From positions 14,262-78,261 of the forward strand of contig NZ_JAQLEM010000009.1 in assembly GCF_028209885.1 (NCBI RefSeq): a stretch of DNA of 64,000 nt, given 5' to 3'. The translations under genes were made by a program, and so were the position numbers. The DNA comes from Collinsella aerofaciens. Its GTDB lineage: Bacteria > Actinomycetota > Coriobacteriia > Coriobacteriales > Coriobacteriaceae. The notes below the pieces were generated by a model, which saw only the letters and a program-made list of their open reading frames with translations, was not told where the DNA came from and did not search any database. Positions 16,108-24,787 of this stretch are shown here, one piece after another (positions within the stretch are counted from its first letter, which is position 1; the number at the start of each line of letters is the position of its first letter).

Positions 16108-16158
16108 ATGCCGGACCACGGGCGGTCCGGGGCAACGTCGACAGGGTCTCTCCGGCAT
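16108..16158 (+). promoter_or_regulatory. Structured leader upstream of the formate hydrogenlyase operon
   Basis: ATGCCGGA (16108-16115) pairs perfectly with TCCGGCAT (16151-16158), and inside this GGACC/GGTCC (16113-16117, 16124-16128) offers a competing hairpin. The downstream end is close to the ribosome binding site at 16167. A cofactor-sensing leader such as the Moco RNA would fit the context, but I cannot match its consensus. Confidence 0.4.
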
Positions 16159-16182
16159 GGGATTCAGGAGGGAGTGAACAAC

Positions 16183-16701
16183 ATGGGCAATAAACGAGTC
16201 GTGGCTGATTCTTCACGCTGCATTGGGTGTCAAACCTGTATGGCGGCGTGCATCGAGGCACACGATATTCCCGGCAACATCGCCGCGCCGCGCCTGCGCG
16301 TGACGCGTACGTACGAGATCTCCGCACCGGTGGCTTGCCATCATTGCGAGGATGCCCCGTGCGCGAAGGCCTGTCCTACGGGCGCCTTGTTCTTTGATCC
16401 AAAGAACCATCGCATCGGCGTCAACGAGGACAACTGCATCGGCTGCAAGAGCTGCGTCATGGCATGCCCCTTTGGCGCCGTGAGCGTGGCGACCACGCAG
16501 GTCCCCGTCTTGATGGGTGACGTGCGAGTGGGTTCGCAGACTAAGAGCTTCGTGCTCAAGTGCGACCTGTGCGTGGACCGTCCCGGCGGTCCGGCGTGTG
16601 CCGAGGCGTGCCCGACCAAGGGCCTCACCCTGGTGGACGAGGAACGTTTGGCGGAGCTGACTGCCGAGCGTGCCCGCGCCACCATCGAAAACGAGGCGTA
16701 A
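16183..16701 (+). CDS. HydN/HycB-like 4Fe-4S electron-transfer protein
   Basis: A 172-residue ferredoxin with four cysteine quartets: CIGCQTCMAAC, CHHCEDAPCAKAC, CIGCKSCVMAC and CDLC with CAEAC, predicted to bind four 4Fe-4S clusters. It is the type that accepts electrons from formate dehydrogenase H. ATG 16183 follows AGGAGGG by nine bases. fdhF starts 74 bases later, so it is the natural partner of FdhF; a second, related protein (19077-19694) links to the hydrogenase module. HydN and HycB cannot be separated by eye. Confidence 0.9.
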   Translation: MGNKRVVADSSRCIGCQTCMAACIEAHDIPGNIAAPRLRVTRTYEISAPVACHHCEDAPCAKACPTGALFFDPKNHRIGVNEDNCIGCKSCVMACPFGAVSVATTQVPVLMGDVRVGSQTKSFVLKCDLCVDRPGGPACAEACPTKGLTLVDEERLAELTAERARATIENEA

Positions 16702-16775
16702 GCGTCGGGCGACAGGCCCAATGATTGTCAAATAAGTACCGAGTATTCGGTAGCAGAGAAAGGAAGGAGGGTGTC

Positions 16776-18998
16776 ATGGAGAAGCATAAAGTGATTTGCC
16801 CGTACTGCGGCGCCGGTTGCCAGTTTAACCTCTTGGTCCAAAACGGCCAGGTCGTGGGTACCGAACCGCTCAACGGCATCACCAACCAGAGCGAGCTGTG
16901 CCTTAAGGGCATGAGCGGCTACGACTTCATCAACGACACCAAGATCTTGACTCCTCGCGTACTGCACCCGATGATCCGCCGCACCAAGGGCGCGGATCTT
17001 GAGCGCGTAAGCTGGGATGAGGCACTGGATTTCACCGCATCTAAGATGCAGGCCATAATTGACGAATATGGTCCTAACGCTGTCATGACCACTGGCTCTT
17101 CGCGAGGCGGCGGCAATGAGGCGAACTACGTCATGCAGAAGTTTACGCGTGCGTGCATCGGCACCCACAGCGTAGACAACTGCGCCCGTACTTGACACGG
17201 CCCTACTGTCCTCGGTCTGATGGACACGGTTGGTTCAGGTTGCATGTCATGCTCCATCCCCGGTATGGAGGATGCGGGCTGCATTTTCCTCTTCGGCTAT
17301 AACCCTGCCGATTCGCACCCCATCGTCGCAAGGCGTATCGTGCGAGCCAAAGAAAAGGGTTGCAAGATCATCGTCGCCGATCCGCGCCATATCGAAACCG
17401 CGCGTATCGCCGATCTCTACCTTCCGATCAAGAACGGTTGCAACGTTGCGTTCCTCAATGCCTTTGCCAACTGCTTGGTCAACGATGGCCTCTACGACAA
17501 GGAATTCGTCGCCGAGCACACGAACGGCTTTGACGAGTGGTGGGAGACCATCAAGAACTACACTCCCGAATCCGTACAGGACATCACGGGTGTCGAGCCC
17601 GCGTTGATCCACCAAGCTGCCGAGATGTACGCCACGGCGAAGCCCTCTGCCATCATTGGCTGGGGTATGGGCGTATGCCAGCAGAAGCAGAACCTGAAGA
17701 CGGTGCACACCATCGCCTCCATCGCCTGCGTTGCCGGCCAGATCGGCAAACCCAATTCCGGCCTCGCGCCCGTGCGTGGCCAGAATAACGTCCAGGGCTC
17801 CTGCGATATGGGTATGCTGCCCAACCTGTACCCTGGCTACCAAAAGGTCACCGACCCGGCAGTGCGTGCCAAGTTTGCCAAGGCTTGGGGCGTGCCCGAG
17901 GAAAAGCTCCCGCTCGAGGAGGGCTACAAGCTCACCGACCTGGGCCACCTGGTCGACGAGGGCAAGGTGCACTGCTTCTACAACTACGGCGAGGACCCGG
18001 TGCAGACCGAGCCCGATTCGGCCGGTATGCGCAAGACGCTCTCCGAGCTGGATCTGTTCATTTGCCAGGACATCTTTATGACGCAGACGACCATGCTCGC
18101 CGACGTCATCCTGCCTGCCACCTCTTGGGGCGAGCACGAGGGTGTCTTTACCGCATCCGACCGTAGCTTCCAGCACTTTGACGCGGCCGTTCCGCCCAAG
18201 GGCGAGTGCCGTCACGACTGGGAGATCTTCGCGGACCTGTCTACGCGTATGGGTTACCCCATGCACTACGACAACACCGAGCAGATCTGGAACGAGTGCA
18301 TTAGCCTGTGCCCCAACTTTGTGGGCGCGACCTACGAGAAGATGGCTCCCGAGGGCGGCTACGCCCAGTGGCCAGTCAAGAGCACCGATGTGAACGACCA
18401 CGGCACGCCCGACATGTTCGCTGGTGGCAAGTTCACCACCAAGGACGGCCGCGCCAACCTGATGGCGCACGACTGGGAGGCGCCCTCTGAGCTTCCCGAC
18501 GATGAGTACCCGCTCATCCTGTGCACCGTCCGCGAGGTCGGCCACTACAGCTGCCGCTCGATGACCGGCAACTGCAAGACGCTGGCGCTGCTCGCCGACG
18601 AGCCCGGCTTTGTCCGCATGAATCCCGCGGACGCCGAGGCGCGCGGCATCAAGAACGGCGACATCGTCTCGATTCACAGCCGCCGCGGCCAGGTATACAG
18701 CCGCGCCGACGTGAGCGACCGCATCAATAAGGGCACGGTCTATATGACCTACCAGTGGTGGATCGGCAAGTGCAACGAGCTGACCATTCACAAGGTCGAC
18801 CCGGTCTCGCATACGCCCGAGGACAAGTTCTCCGCCTGCCAGGTCGACGCTATCGCCGACCAGGTCTGGGCCGAGGGCGAGGTCGAGCGTCAGTACACCG
18901 AGCTCAAGCAGGCTCTGGTGGACGCCGCCGCTCCCCAGGACGTTGAGCCTGGCGCCGCCAAGTTCGACGACGAGACGCACGTGAATCAAATCGTGTAG
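16776..18998 (+). CDS. fdhF: Formate dehydrogenase H, selenocysteine-containing
   Basis: The molybdenum/selenium catalytic subunit that oxidises formate to CO2. ATG 16776 follows AAGGAGGG. The N-terminus holds the 4Fe-4S motif CPYCGAGCQFNLLV with a further Cys in ELCLKG. The frame meets TGA at 17193-17195, codon 140, in the context NCART-TGA-HGPTVLGL, the position of selenocysteine in E. coli FdhF, and runs on to 18998 for 740 residues with full bis-MGD-enzyme motifs (GWGMGVCQQKQN, QDIFMTQTTMLADVILPA, MNPADAEARGIKNGDIV). Conceptual translation without recoding would split this gene in two. There is no signal peptide, so it acts in the cytoplasm. Confidence 0.97.
17193..17230 (+). promoter_or_regulatory. 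Selenocysteine UGA and SECIS hairpin of fdhF
   Basis: Thirteen bases after the TGA a stem GTCC/GGAC (17208-17211, 17222-17225), extended by T/A, encloses a loop with GGTCT (17214-17218). E. coli fdhF has the same GGTCT at the tip of its SECIS, where SelB binds, and the same UGACACGGCCC stretch before it. Confidence 0.88.
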
Positions 18999-19019
18999 TC
19001 CCGTTCTCGTTGGCTTTTT

Positions 19020-19062
19020 GGGCCGGGCGTCCCGTACGTTCGGGAGCCCGGCCCGTTATTTT
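19020..19062 (+). terminator. Hairpin with weak T-tract between fdhF and the hydrogenase genes
   Basis: GGGCCGGGC / GCCCGGCCC enclose a second stem TCCCG/CGGGA, followed by GTTATTTTG. As the next gene begins 15 bases on in the same direction, it may act as an attenuator that lowers hydrogenase expression relative to fdhF, or protect the fdhF message. Confidence 0.7.
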
Positions 19063-19076
19063 GAAAGGAAGTGGGG

Positions 19077-19694
19077 ATGAACCGCTTCATCGACATCAAT
19101 CCGGAGAGGTGCATCGGCTGCGGAACATGCCAGTCTGCCTGCGCCGACGCCCACCGGATGCAGGGTCTTCAGGATACGCCGCGCCTGGCGCTCGTGAAGA
19201 CCGGCGGTATTTCGGCCGCCCTTGCCTGCCACCATTGCGAGGGTGCCCCCTGCGCCGAGGTCTGCCCGGTGAATGCCATCGAGCACGATGGCGATCGCAT
19301 CCACGTCAAGGAGCAGGAGTGCATCGGGTGCAGGCTGTGCGCCATTGCGTGCCCCTTCGGAGCCATCCATCCCGATGGCACGTCTATCGCCGGTGTCGCA
19401 GGCATGTGCGACCCGACGCCTTCGTATCCTAAGTCCCTGAGCAGCCTGCTTACGTGGGCTCCTGGCCAGTACACCTGCGCTGTCAAGTGCGACCTGTGTG
19501 CCTTCGATCCGGACGGCCCGCATTGTGTGGCGGCGTGCCCCACCAAGGCGCTGACCGTCATGGGCGGCGCGGCCGATCGCGAGCTCGACGAGGCCAAGCG
19601 CCTGCGCTCGATCGAAAACGGTCCGGCCGTCGATGTTACCGCTGTGGCCCAGGGCCTGTCCGAGAAAGCAGAAGGGAGCGTAAACAATGGATAG
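19077..19694 (+). CDS. hyfA: Hydrogenase-4 component A, 4Fe-4S protein
   Basis: A 205-residue poly-ferredoxin with CIGCGTCQSAC, CHHCEGAPCAEVC, CIGCRLCAIAC and CDLC with CVAAC, so four 4Fe-4S clusters are expected. It should bridge formate dehydrogenase to the hydrogenase arm. GAAAGGAAG precedes ATG 19077; a GTG two codons upstream is less well placed. Its last eight bases overlap hyfB (ATGGATAG), showing translational coupling. About 30 residues between the second and third cluster pairs (around CDPTPSYPKS) are an insert relative to the HydN-like paralogue upstream. Confidence 0.9.
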   Translation: MNRFIDINPERCIGCGTCQSACADAHRMQGLQDTPRLALVKTGGISAALACHHCEGAPCAEVCPVNAIEHDGDRIHVKEQECIGCRLCAIACPFGAIHPDGTSIAGVAGMCDPTPSYPKSLSSLLTWAPGQYTCAVKCDLCAFDPDGPHCVAACPTKALTVMGGAADRELDEAKRLRSIENGPAVDVTAVAQGLSEKAEGSVNNG

Positions 19695-21705
19695 CATGAC
19701 GCTGTTTATCGCATCGCTTGCCGTCTCGTGCATCGGTGCGCTCGCCTCGGTTCTGCTGATTAAGGCCGACAACGCCGCCAAGACCGCCGGCTGCCTGATC
19801 GGCGCCGTCGCGGCCGTGCTGTCGTTCATCGCGGGCCTCGAGGCCGTGCTTGGCGACGTTTCGTCCCTCAACACGGTCTTCTTTTTCCCGTTCGCCCGTC
19901 TCGAGCTCTTGCTCAACGGCCTTGCGGGCCTGATCGTGGTCCTCATCTCAATCCTCGCCTTTGCGGGCTTCATCTACGGTCTGTCCTACTTCGATGAGTA
20001 CCCGGGCAAGGTCGGGCGCGCCGGTTTCTTCATGAACACCTTCGTCGCCTCGATGATGCTAGTCATCACCGCCGACAACGTGTTCTGGTTCCTGGTCGCC
20101 TTTGAGCTCATGTCCCTTACGAGCTACTTCCTTGTCGTTATCGAGGAGAACAAGAACTCCATTAGGGGCGGTTGGCTCTACTTCGTCATCGCGCACGTGG
20201 GCTTTGTCCTTATCATGGCGAGCTTCCTGCTCATGACCAACGGCGTGGGCGGTTCCTTCAGCTTCAGTGATTTCCGTACGCATGACTTTGGACCCGCCGT
20301 CTCCTCCGCGTGCTTCGTCCTCGCGTTCTTCGGATTCGGCGCAAAGGCCGGTATCATCCCGCTGCACTCCTGGCTGCCCCAGGCGCACCCCGAGGCGCCG
20401 TCCAACGTGTCCGCCCTCATGTCCGGCGGCATGATCAAGATCGGCATCCTGGGAATCCTCAAGGTCGGTCTCGACCTGCTCGCGGGTTCGGGCGTCCAGC
20501 TCTGGTGGGGCCTCATGGTCCTGGTCTTCGGATCCATCTCGTCGGTCTTGGGCGTCGTCTACGCCCTCCACGAGCACGACATTAAGCGCCTGCTGGCCTA
20601 CCACTCCGTCGAGAACATCGGCATCATCTTGCTCGGTGTCGGCGCGTCCATGACGGCGCACGCCCTGGGCAACGACGTCATCGCGACGATCGCGCTCATG
20701 GCCGCCCTCTACCACACGCTCAACCACGCCATGTTCAAGGGCGAGCTGTTCCTCGGCGCGGGCTCCCTGCTCTATGCCACGGGTACGCGCAACATGGAGA
20801 AGATGGGCGGCCTGTTCCGCCGTATGCCGGTCACGGCCGTCTGCTTCCTCATCGGTGCCCTTGCCATCTCGGCTATCCCGCCGCTCAACGGCTTCGTTTC
20901 CGAGTGGTTCACCTACCAGTCCCTGTTCAACATCTCGACGCTCTCCGACCCGGTCGTCATGGTGTTCGCCGTCGCCTCCGCGGCCGCCCTCGCCATCACC
21001 GGTGCCCTGGCCGTCACGTGCTTCGTGAAGGCCTACGGCGTCTCGTTCGCGAGCAGCCCTCGTTCCCAGGAGGCCGCGAACGCCAAGGAGTCCCCGGCTC
21101 CGATGTTGTTCTCGCAGATGCTCCTCGCGGCCATCTGCGTGGTGCTGGGAATCGGCTCTCCCGTCATCGCCCCGGTTCTGGGCGACGTCGCCCAGAGCGT
21201 GCTTGCCGGCTCTGCCGTCACAGCCACCTCGGGCGTGTCTCTGGTGAACGAGATTTCCGGTGCCGCCACCTCCACCCCCGCGATCGCCATCGCGCTCGTG
21301 GTCCTCACCGGCCTCGCGTTCGTGCTGAGGTCCTGCCTCGGCACCAAGGCCCCCGCTAAGAAGACCGACCCTTGGGCGTGCGGCTACGAGCCCAACGAGC
21401 ACATGCCCGTCGTCGCCACGAGCTTCGCGTCAGACGTAGAGCTCTTCATGGGCCCGCTCTACACCCTGCGCGAGGTATGCACCAAGATCTGCTGGTCCAT
21501 CGCGCACGTGTTCCAGAAGCTCACCGGTGTCGCCCAGGGCGTTGAGCCCCTGCCCGACCGCTTCCTGGTCGATGCACCGAGCGAGGGTGCCGATAAGCTG
21601 GCCGGCCTCGCCTCCAAGATCGAGGGCGGCAACTACTCCGTATACATCTGCTACATCGTCGCGTCGCTCGTGGTCTTCCTCGTGCTCGCCGTGGTCATGG
21701 TCTAG
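19687..21705 (+). CDS. hyfB: Hydrogenase-4 component B, antiporter-like membrane subunit
   Basis: A 672-residue NuoL/MrpA-like protein with about 16 membrane spans. The conserved block HSWLPQAHPEAPSNVSALMS and GGMIKIGILGILKVG mark the proton-translocating channel family, and the shape (antiporter core, then a soluble-facing tail ending in a single span) is that of HyfB/HycC. It would anchor the complex in the cytoplasmic membrane and is a candidate ion pump coupled to H2 formation. First of five membrane subunits in a row. Confidence 0.93.
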   Translation: MDSMTLFIASLAVSCIGALASVLLIKADNAAKTAGCLIGAVAAVLSFIAGLEAVLGDVSSLNTVFFFPFARLELLLNGLAGLIVVLISILAFAGFIYGLSYFDEYPGKVGRAGFFMNTFVASMMLVITADNVFWFLVAFELMSLTSYFLVVIEENKNSIRGGWLYFVIAHVGFVLIMASFLLMTNGVGGSFSFSDFRTHDFGPAVSSACFVLAFFGFGAKAGIIPLHSWLPQAHPEAPSNVSALMSGGMIKIGILGILKVGLDLLAGSGVQLWWGLMVLVFGSISSVLGVVYALHEHDIKRLLAYHSVENIGIILLGVGASMTAHALGNDVIATIALMAALYHTLNHAMFKGELFLGAGSLLYATGTRNMEKMGGLFRRMPVTAVCFLIGALAISAIPPLNGFVSEWFTYQSLFNISTLSDPVVMVFAVASAAALAITGALAVTCFVKAYGVSFASSPRSQEAANAKESPAPMLFSQMLLAAICVVLGIGSPVIAPVLGDVAQSVLAGSAVTATSGVSLVNEISGAATSTPAIAIALVVLTGLAFVLRSCLGTKAPAKKTDPWACGYEPNEHMPVVATSFASDVELFMGPLYTLREVCTKICWSIAHVFQKLTGVAQGVEPLPDRFLVDAPSEGADKLAGLASKIEGGNYSVYICYIVASLVVFLVLAVVMV

Positions 21706-21722
21706 AGAGGGGAGAGGATATT

Positions 21723-22646
21723 ATGAACATCGTTCTTGCGATAGCGCAGGGCCTCGTGGTCATGCTGGTCGCGCCCTTCTTCTCCGGCCTCGCCCGTGTG
21801 ATTCGCGCGAAGATGCACAATCGCCGCGGTCCGTCCATCCTTCAGGATTACCGGGACCTCGCGAAGCTCATGGCGCGTCCCGAGTCCGTGAGTTCCGACT
21901 CGAGCTTCGTGCTGCGCATCATGCCGCCGCTGTTCCTCGCGGTGTCGTTCATGCTCGCCATGGGCCTGCCCATGTTCACGCTCGAGAGCCCCATGCCCGT
22001 CTTTGGTGACGCCATCACCATCATGTACGCGCTCGCGCTGTCCCGCTTCTTCTTCGCGCTGTCCGGCGTGGATTCCTCCAACGCCTACGCGGGCTTCGGC
22101 GGTATCCGCGAGCTCCTCATGAGCGTGCTCATCGAGCCGTCCATGCTCATCGCGCTGTTTACCGTCGCCATCGTGTGCGGCTCCACGGACATTGCGACCA
22201 TGGGTCAGCACATCGTTACGGGCAACGTCTCGAGCGTCGTCGCCGTCATCCTCGCCGGCGTCGCCTTCGCGGCCGCCTGCTATATGGAGCTCGGCAAGCT
22301 TCCGTTCGATCAGGCCGAAGCCGAGCAGGAGCTCCAGGAGGGCCCGCTCGCCGAGCTCTCCGGCCCGTCCCTGGCCATGATGAAGCTCGCCATGGGCATG
22401 AAGCAGGTCGTGGTCGTCGCTTGGTTCACCTCCATCTTCATCCCCTGGGGAGAGCCCGCGACCATCGGCGTCACCGCTCTCGTGGGCGCCGTCGTCTTCC
22501 TTGTCAAGTGCCTGGTCGATTTCGTTGTCTGCGGCGTGCTCGAGAACTCCGTTTCCCGTTCGCGCTTCAAGGTGCTCGGTAACCAGACCTGGGCCGTCGT
22601 CGGCATCGCGGTCCTCGCGTTCGTCTTCGTCGTCGTAGGCGTGTAG
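21723..22646 (+). CDS. hyfC: Hydrogenase-4 component C, NuoH-like membrane subunit
   Basis: A 307-residue membrane protein of the NuoH/HycD family, which anchors the catalytic hydrogenase arm and forms the junction to the proton path. Signature: HNRRGPSILQDYRDLAKL near residue 37, and KLPFDQAEAEQELQEGP, equivalent to the quinone-site loop of NuoH. A GAGAGGGGAGAGG stretch precedes ATG 21723. Spacing to neighbours is under 20 bases on both sides. Confidence 0.94.
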   Translation: MNIVLAIAQGLVVMLVAPFFSGLARVIRAKMHNRRGPSILQDYRDLAKLMARPESVSSDSSFVLRIMPPLFLAVSFMLAMGLPMFTLESPMPVFGDAITIMYALALSRFFFALSGVDSSNAYAGFGGIRELLMSVLIEPSMLIALFTVAIVCGSTDIATMGQHIVTGNVSSVVAVILAGVAFAAACYMELGKLPFDQAEAEQELQEGPLAELSGPSLAMMKLAMGMKQVVVVAWFTSIFIPWGEPATIGVTALVGAVVFLVKCLVDFVVCGVLENSVSRSRFKVLGNQTWAVVGIAVLAFVFVVVGV

Positions 22647-22662
22647 GGAGAAGGGAGAAACT

Positions 22663-24120
22663 ATGTCAATCGAATCGAGCTTGTCCCTCTTTGCCATGGT
22701 GGCGATCGCCGTCCCCATGCTGGGCTCCCTGCTCATCGTCATGCTGCCGCGTCCCTACGCTAAATGGATCTGCGCCTTTGCCGGCGGCATCGCCACGGTC
22801 GCTTCCGTTGGCTTGGCCGCGACGTTTGCCGGAAACGGCATGAACGCGGTCGATGTAACCTGGGCGAGTATGGGCCAGACCTTGGTCATGGGCTTCATAT
22901 TCGACCGGATGAGCACGCTGCTCGCACCCGCGTTCGTCGCTATCGGCCTGCTCGTCGTCATCTATTCGTTCCCGTACATGAGCGATAAGAACAAGGAGCA
23001 TCCCGACGCGCCCCGTCGCCGCTTCTACGTGTACTTCTCCACGTTCATCGGCGCCATGGCCGGTCTCGCCTACAGCTCCACCATCGTCGGCCAGCTCGTT
23101 TTCTTCGAGATCACCGGCGTGTGCTCCTGGGGCCTCATCAGCTACTACATGACGCCCACGGCCAAGAAGGCCGGTATGAAGGCGCTCATCATCACCCATA
23201 TCGGCGCTCTGGGACTCTACATCGGCGCGGCCTTCCTGTTCGCCGGAACCGGCACGTTCGCGCTGAGCGCGATCTCCCAGCTCGATTCCGGTATGAAGAC
23301 CGTCGTGCTGCTGCTCATCCTGTTCGCCGCTTGGGCCAAGTCCGCCCAGTTCCCGCTCTACATGTGGCTGCCCTCCGCAATGGAGGCCCCCACGCCCGTT
23401 TCCGCCTACCTCCATGGCGCGTCCATGGTGAAGGTCGGCGTGTGCGTGTTCGCCCGCGCTCTTGCGAGTGCCGGCGATATCCCCGAGATCGTCGGTTGGG
23501 TCGCCATCATCGACGCCGTCGTGACCATGCTCTTCGGCTTCCTCATGTACCTGCCCCAGAAGGATATGAAGCGCCTGCTCGCCTTCTCGACGATCGCGCA
23601 GCTCGCCTACGTGTTCTTCGGCCTGGGCCTCTCCGTGTTCGGAAGCCAGATGGCGTTCAACGGCGCCGTCGAGCACATCTTCAACCACGCGTTCACCAAG
23701 ACCCTGTTCTTCCTCATCGCCGGCTCCCTCAGCTTCACGCTGGGAACCCGTATGTTGCCCAAGATCCAGGGCCTCATGAAGAAGTACCCGGTCACGGGCG
23801 TGGGCTTCGCGGTCGCCGCGACCGCTATCGCCGGCGTGCCCCCCATGAGCACGTTCTTCTCCAAGTTCCAGATTATTTCCGGTGGCTTCGCGGTTGGTGC
23901 TTCCAACACGGTCATCTTCGTCCTCGTGTGCGTCATGGTCGTCGAGACCGTCGCCACCTTCGCATGGTTCCTGCGTTGGATGGGTAAGGTCCTGCCCGGT
24001 GAGCCGAGCGAGACCGTGGCCGCCGGCCAGCCCCTTCCGCGCGCCATGGCGTTCGTGTTCGTCGTCCTCATGATCATGGTCGTCGTCGCCGGCCCTCTGT
24101 CCTCTAGTTGGATGGGTTAG
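22663..24120 (+). CDS. hyfD: Hydrogenase-4 component D, antiporter-like membrane subunit
   Basis: A 485-residue NuoL/NuoN-type protein with about 14 spans. AWAKSAQFPLYMWLPSAMEA and PTPVSAYLHGASMVKVGVCV form the conserved antiporter helices with their lysine and histidine residues. Its presence distinguishes the Hyf-type (five membrane subunits) from the simpler Hyc complex. A second pumping module is the expected consequence. Ribosome binding site GGGAGAAGGGAG precedes ATG 22663. Confidence 0.9.
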   Translation: MSIESSLSLFAMVAIAVPMLGSLLIVMLPRPYAKWICAFAGGIATVASVGLAATFAGNGMNAVDVTWASMGQTLVMGFIFDRMSTLLAPAFVAIGLLVVIYSFPYMSDKNKEHPDAPRRRFYVYFSTFIGAMAGLAYSSTIVGQLVFFEITGVCSWGLISYYMTPTAKKAGMKALIITHIGALGLYIGAAFLFAGTGTFALSAISQLDSGMKTVVLLLILFAAWAKSAQFPLYMWLPSAMEAPTPVSAYLHGASMVKVGVCVFARALASAGDIPEIVGWVAIIDAVVTMLFGFLMYLPQKDMKRLLAFSTIAQLAYVFFGLGLSVFGSQMAFNGAVEHIFNHAFTKTLFFLIAGSLSFTLGTRMLPKIQGLMKKYPVTGVGFAVAATAIAGVPPMSTFFSKFQIISGGFAVGASNTVIFVLVCVMVVETVATFAWFLRWMGKVLPGEPSETVAAGQPLPRAMAFVFVVLMIMVVVAGPLSSSWMG

Positions 24121-24130
24121 GAGGTAGGAC

Positions 24131-24784
24131 ATGGGTTATTCGTTAGTCAATATCCTGGGCGGTCTTCTGATCGTGACCTCCACCATGGTGGTCGTCTCGA
24201 AGACCATCCCGTCCGCCATTAAGTGGTACGCGATCCAGTCGGTTGTCCTGGTGGGCGTGCTGCTCACCCTGGGCCTCACCACCGGTGCCACCGAGCTTCT
24301 CATGTGGGCCGCGTCGGCCTTCGTCACCAAGGTAATCCTCGTTCCGTTCATTCTCAACCGTGCCTACAAAAAGATGGGTTCGCCTGCCGATAGCACGCTG
24401 ACCTCCTCCATCAAGCCGGCCTGGACCATCATCCTCACCGGTCTGGAGGTGGCCATCTGCTTCGCGGTGGTCACGCGCCTGAGCCTGCCCACCGCTGAGG
24501 TGGCTACTCCGGCCCTCGCCATCAGCTTCGCGCACTTCTTCGTCGGCCTCACGTGCATCATCTCCCAGCGCAACATCCTCAAGCAAATCTTCGGGTACTG
24601 CCTTATGGAGAACGGTAGCCACGTGACGCTCGCCCTGCTCGCGCCCACGGCCCCCGAGATCATCGAGATCGGCATCGCCACCGACGCCATTTTCGCCGTC
24701 ATCATCATGTCCGCCGTCGTCGTGAGGATCTGGAACGACACCAAGTCGCTCGACTCCCACGACCTGACCGAATTGAAGGGGTAG
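24131..24784 (+). CDS. hyfE: Hydrogenase-4 component E
   Basis: A 217-residue membrane protein with about six spans, matching HyfE in length and in place between the two antiporter-like subunits. The block RNILKQIFGYCLMENGSHV is the conserved NuoK-like region with the buried glutamate. GGAGGTAGG precedes ATG 24131. It is a small connecting subunit of the membrane arm. Confidence 0.88.
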   Translation: MGYSLVNILGGLLIVTSTMVVVSKTIPSAIKWYAIQSVVLVGVLLTLGLTTGATELLMWAASAFVTKVILVPFILNRAYKKMGSPADSTLTSSIKPAWTIILTGLEVAICFAVVTRLSLPTAEVATPALAISFAHFFVGLTCIISQRNILKQIFGYCLMENGSHVTLALLAPTAPEIIEIGIATDAIFAVIIMSAVVVRIWNDTKSLDSHDLTELKG

Positions 24785-24787
24785 GCC

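Larger units (their letters stand above)
15754..16182. other. Divergent control region between the toxin-antitoxin pair and the formate hydrogenlyase operon
   Basis: 429 bases without a conserved gene. From about 15780 to 16060 the base composition drops sharply in GC. It contains a perfect palindrome (15980-16003), a ribosome-binding-site-like TTGGAGGAATTC near 16057, and a structured leader (16108-16158). An in-frame GTG at 16075 could extend the first operon gene by 36 residues, but the extension has no ferredoxin features. Confidence 0.6.

Noticed and set aside
16075..16182. GTG at 16075 as the true start of the HydN-like protein
   Set aside because: The added 36 residues are not ferredoxin-like and overlap the palindromic leader, while ATG 16183 has AGGAGGG at a suitable distance. 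Not fully excluded.
16776..17220. fdhF as a broken gene or two genes because of the in-frame stop
   Set aside because: The stop is TGA at codon 140, in the exact Sec context, followed by a SECIS-like hairpin with GGTCT, and the sel genes are present.
20059..21402. Long open frame on the minus strand across hyfB (and similar ones over hyfC, hyfD, hyfF and tig)
   Set aside because: They mirror GC-rich codons of well-supported genes, have His/Arg/Gly-rich unnatural composition and lack ribosome binding sites.
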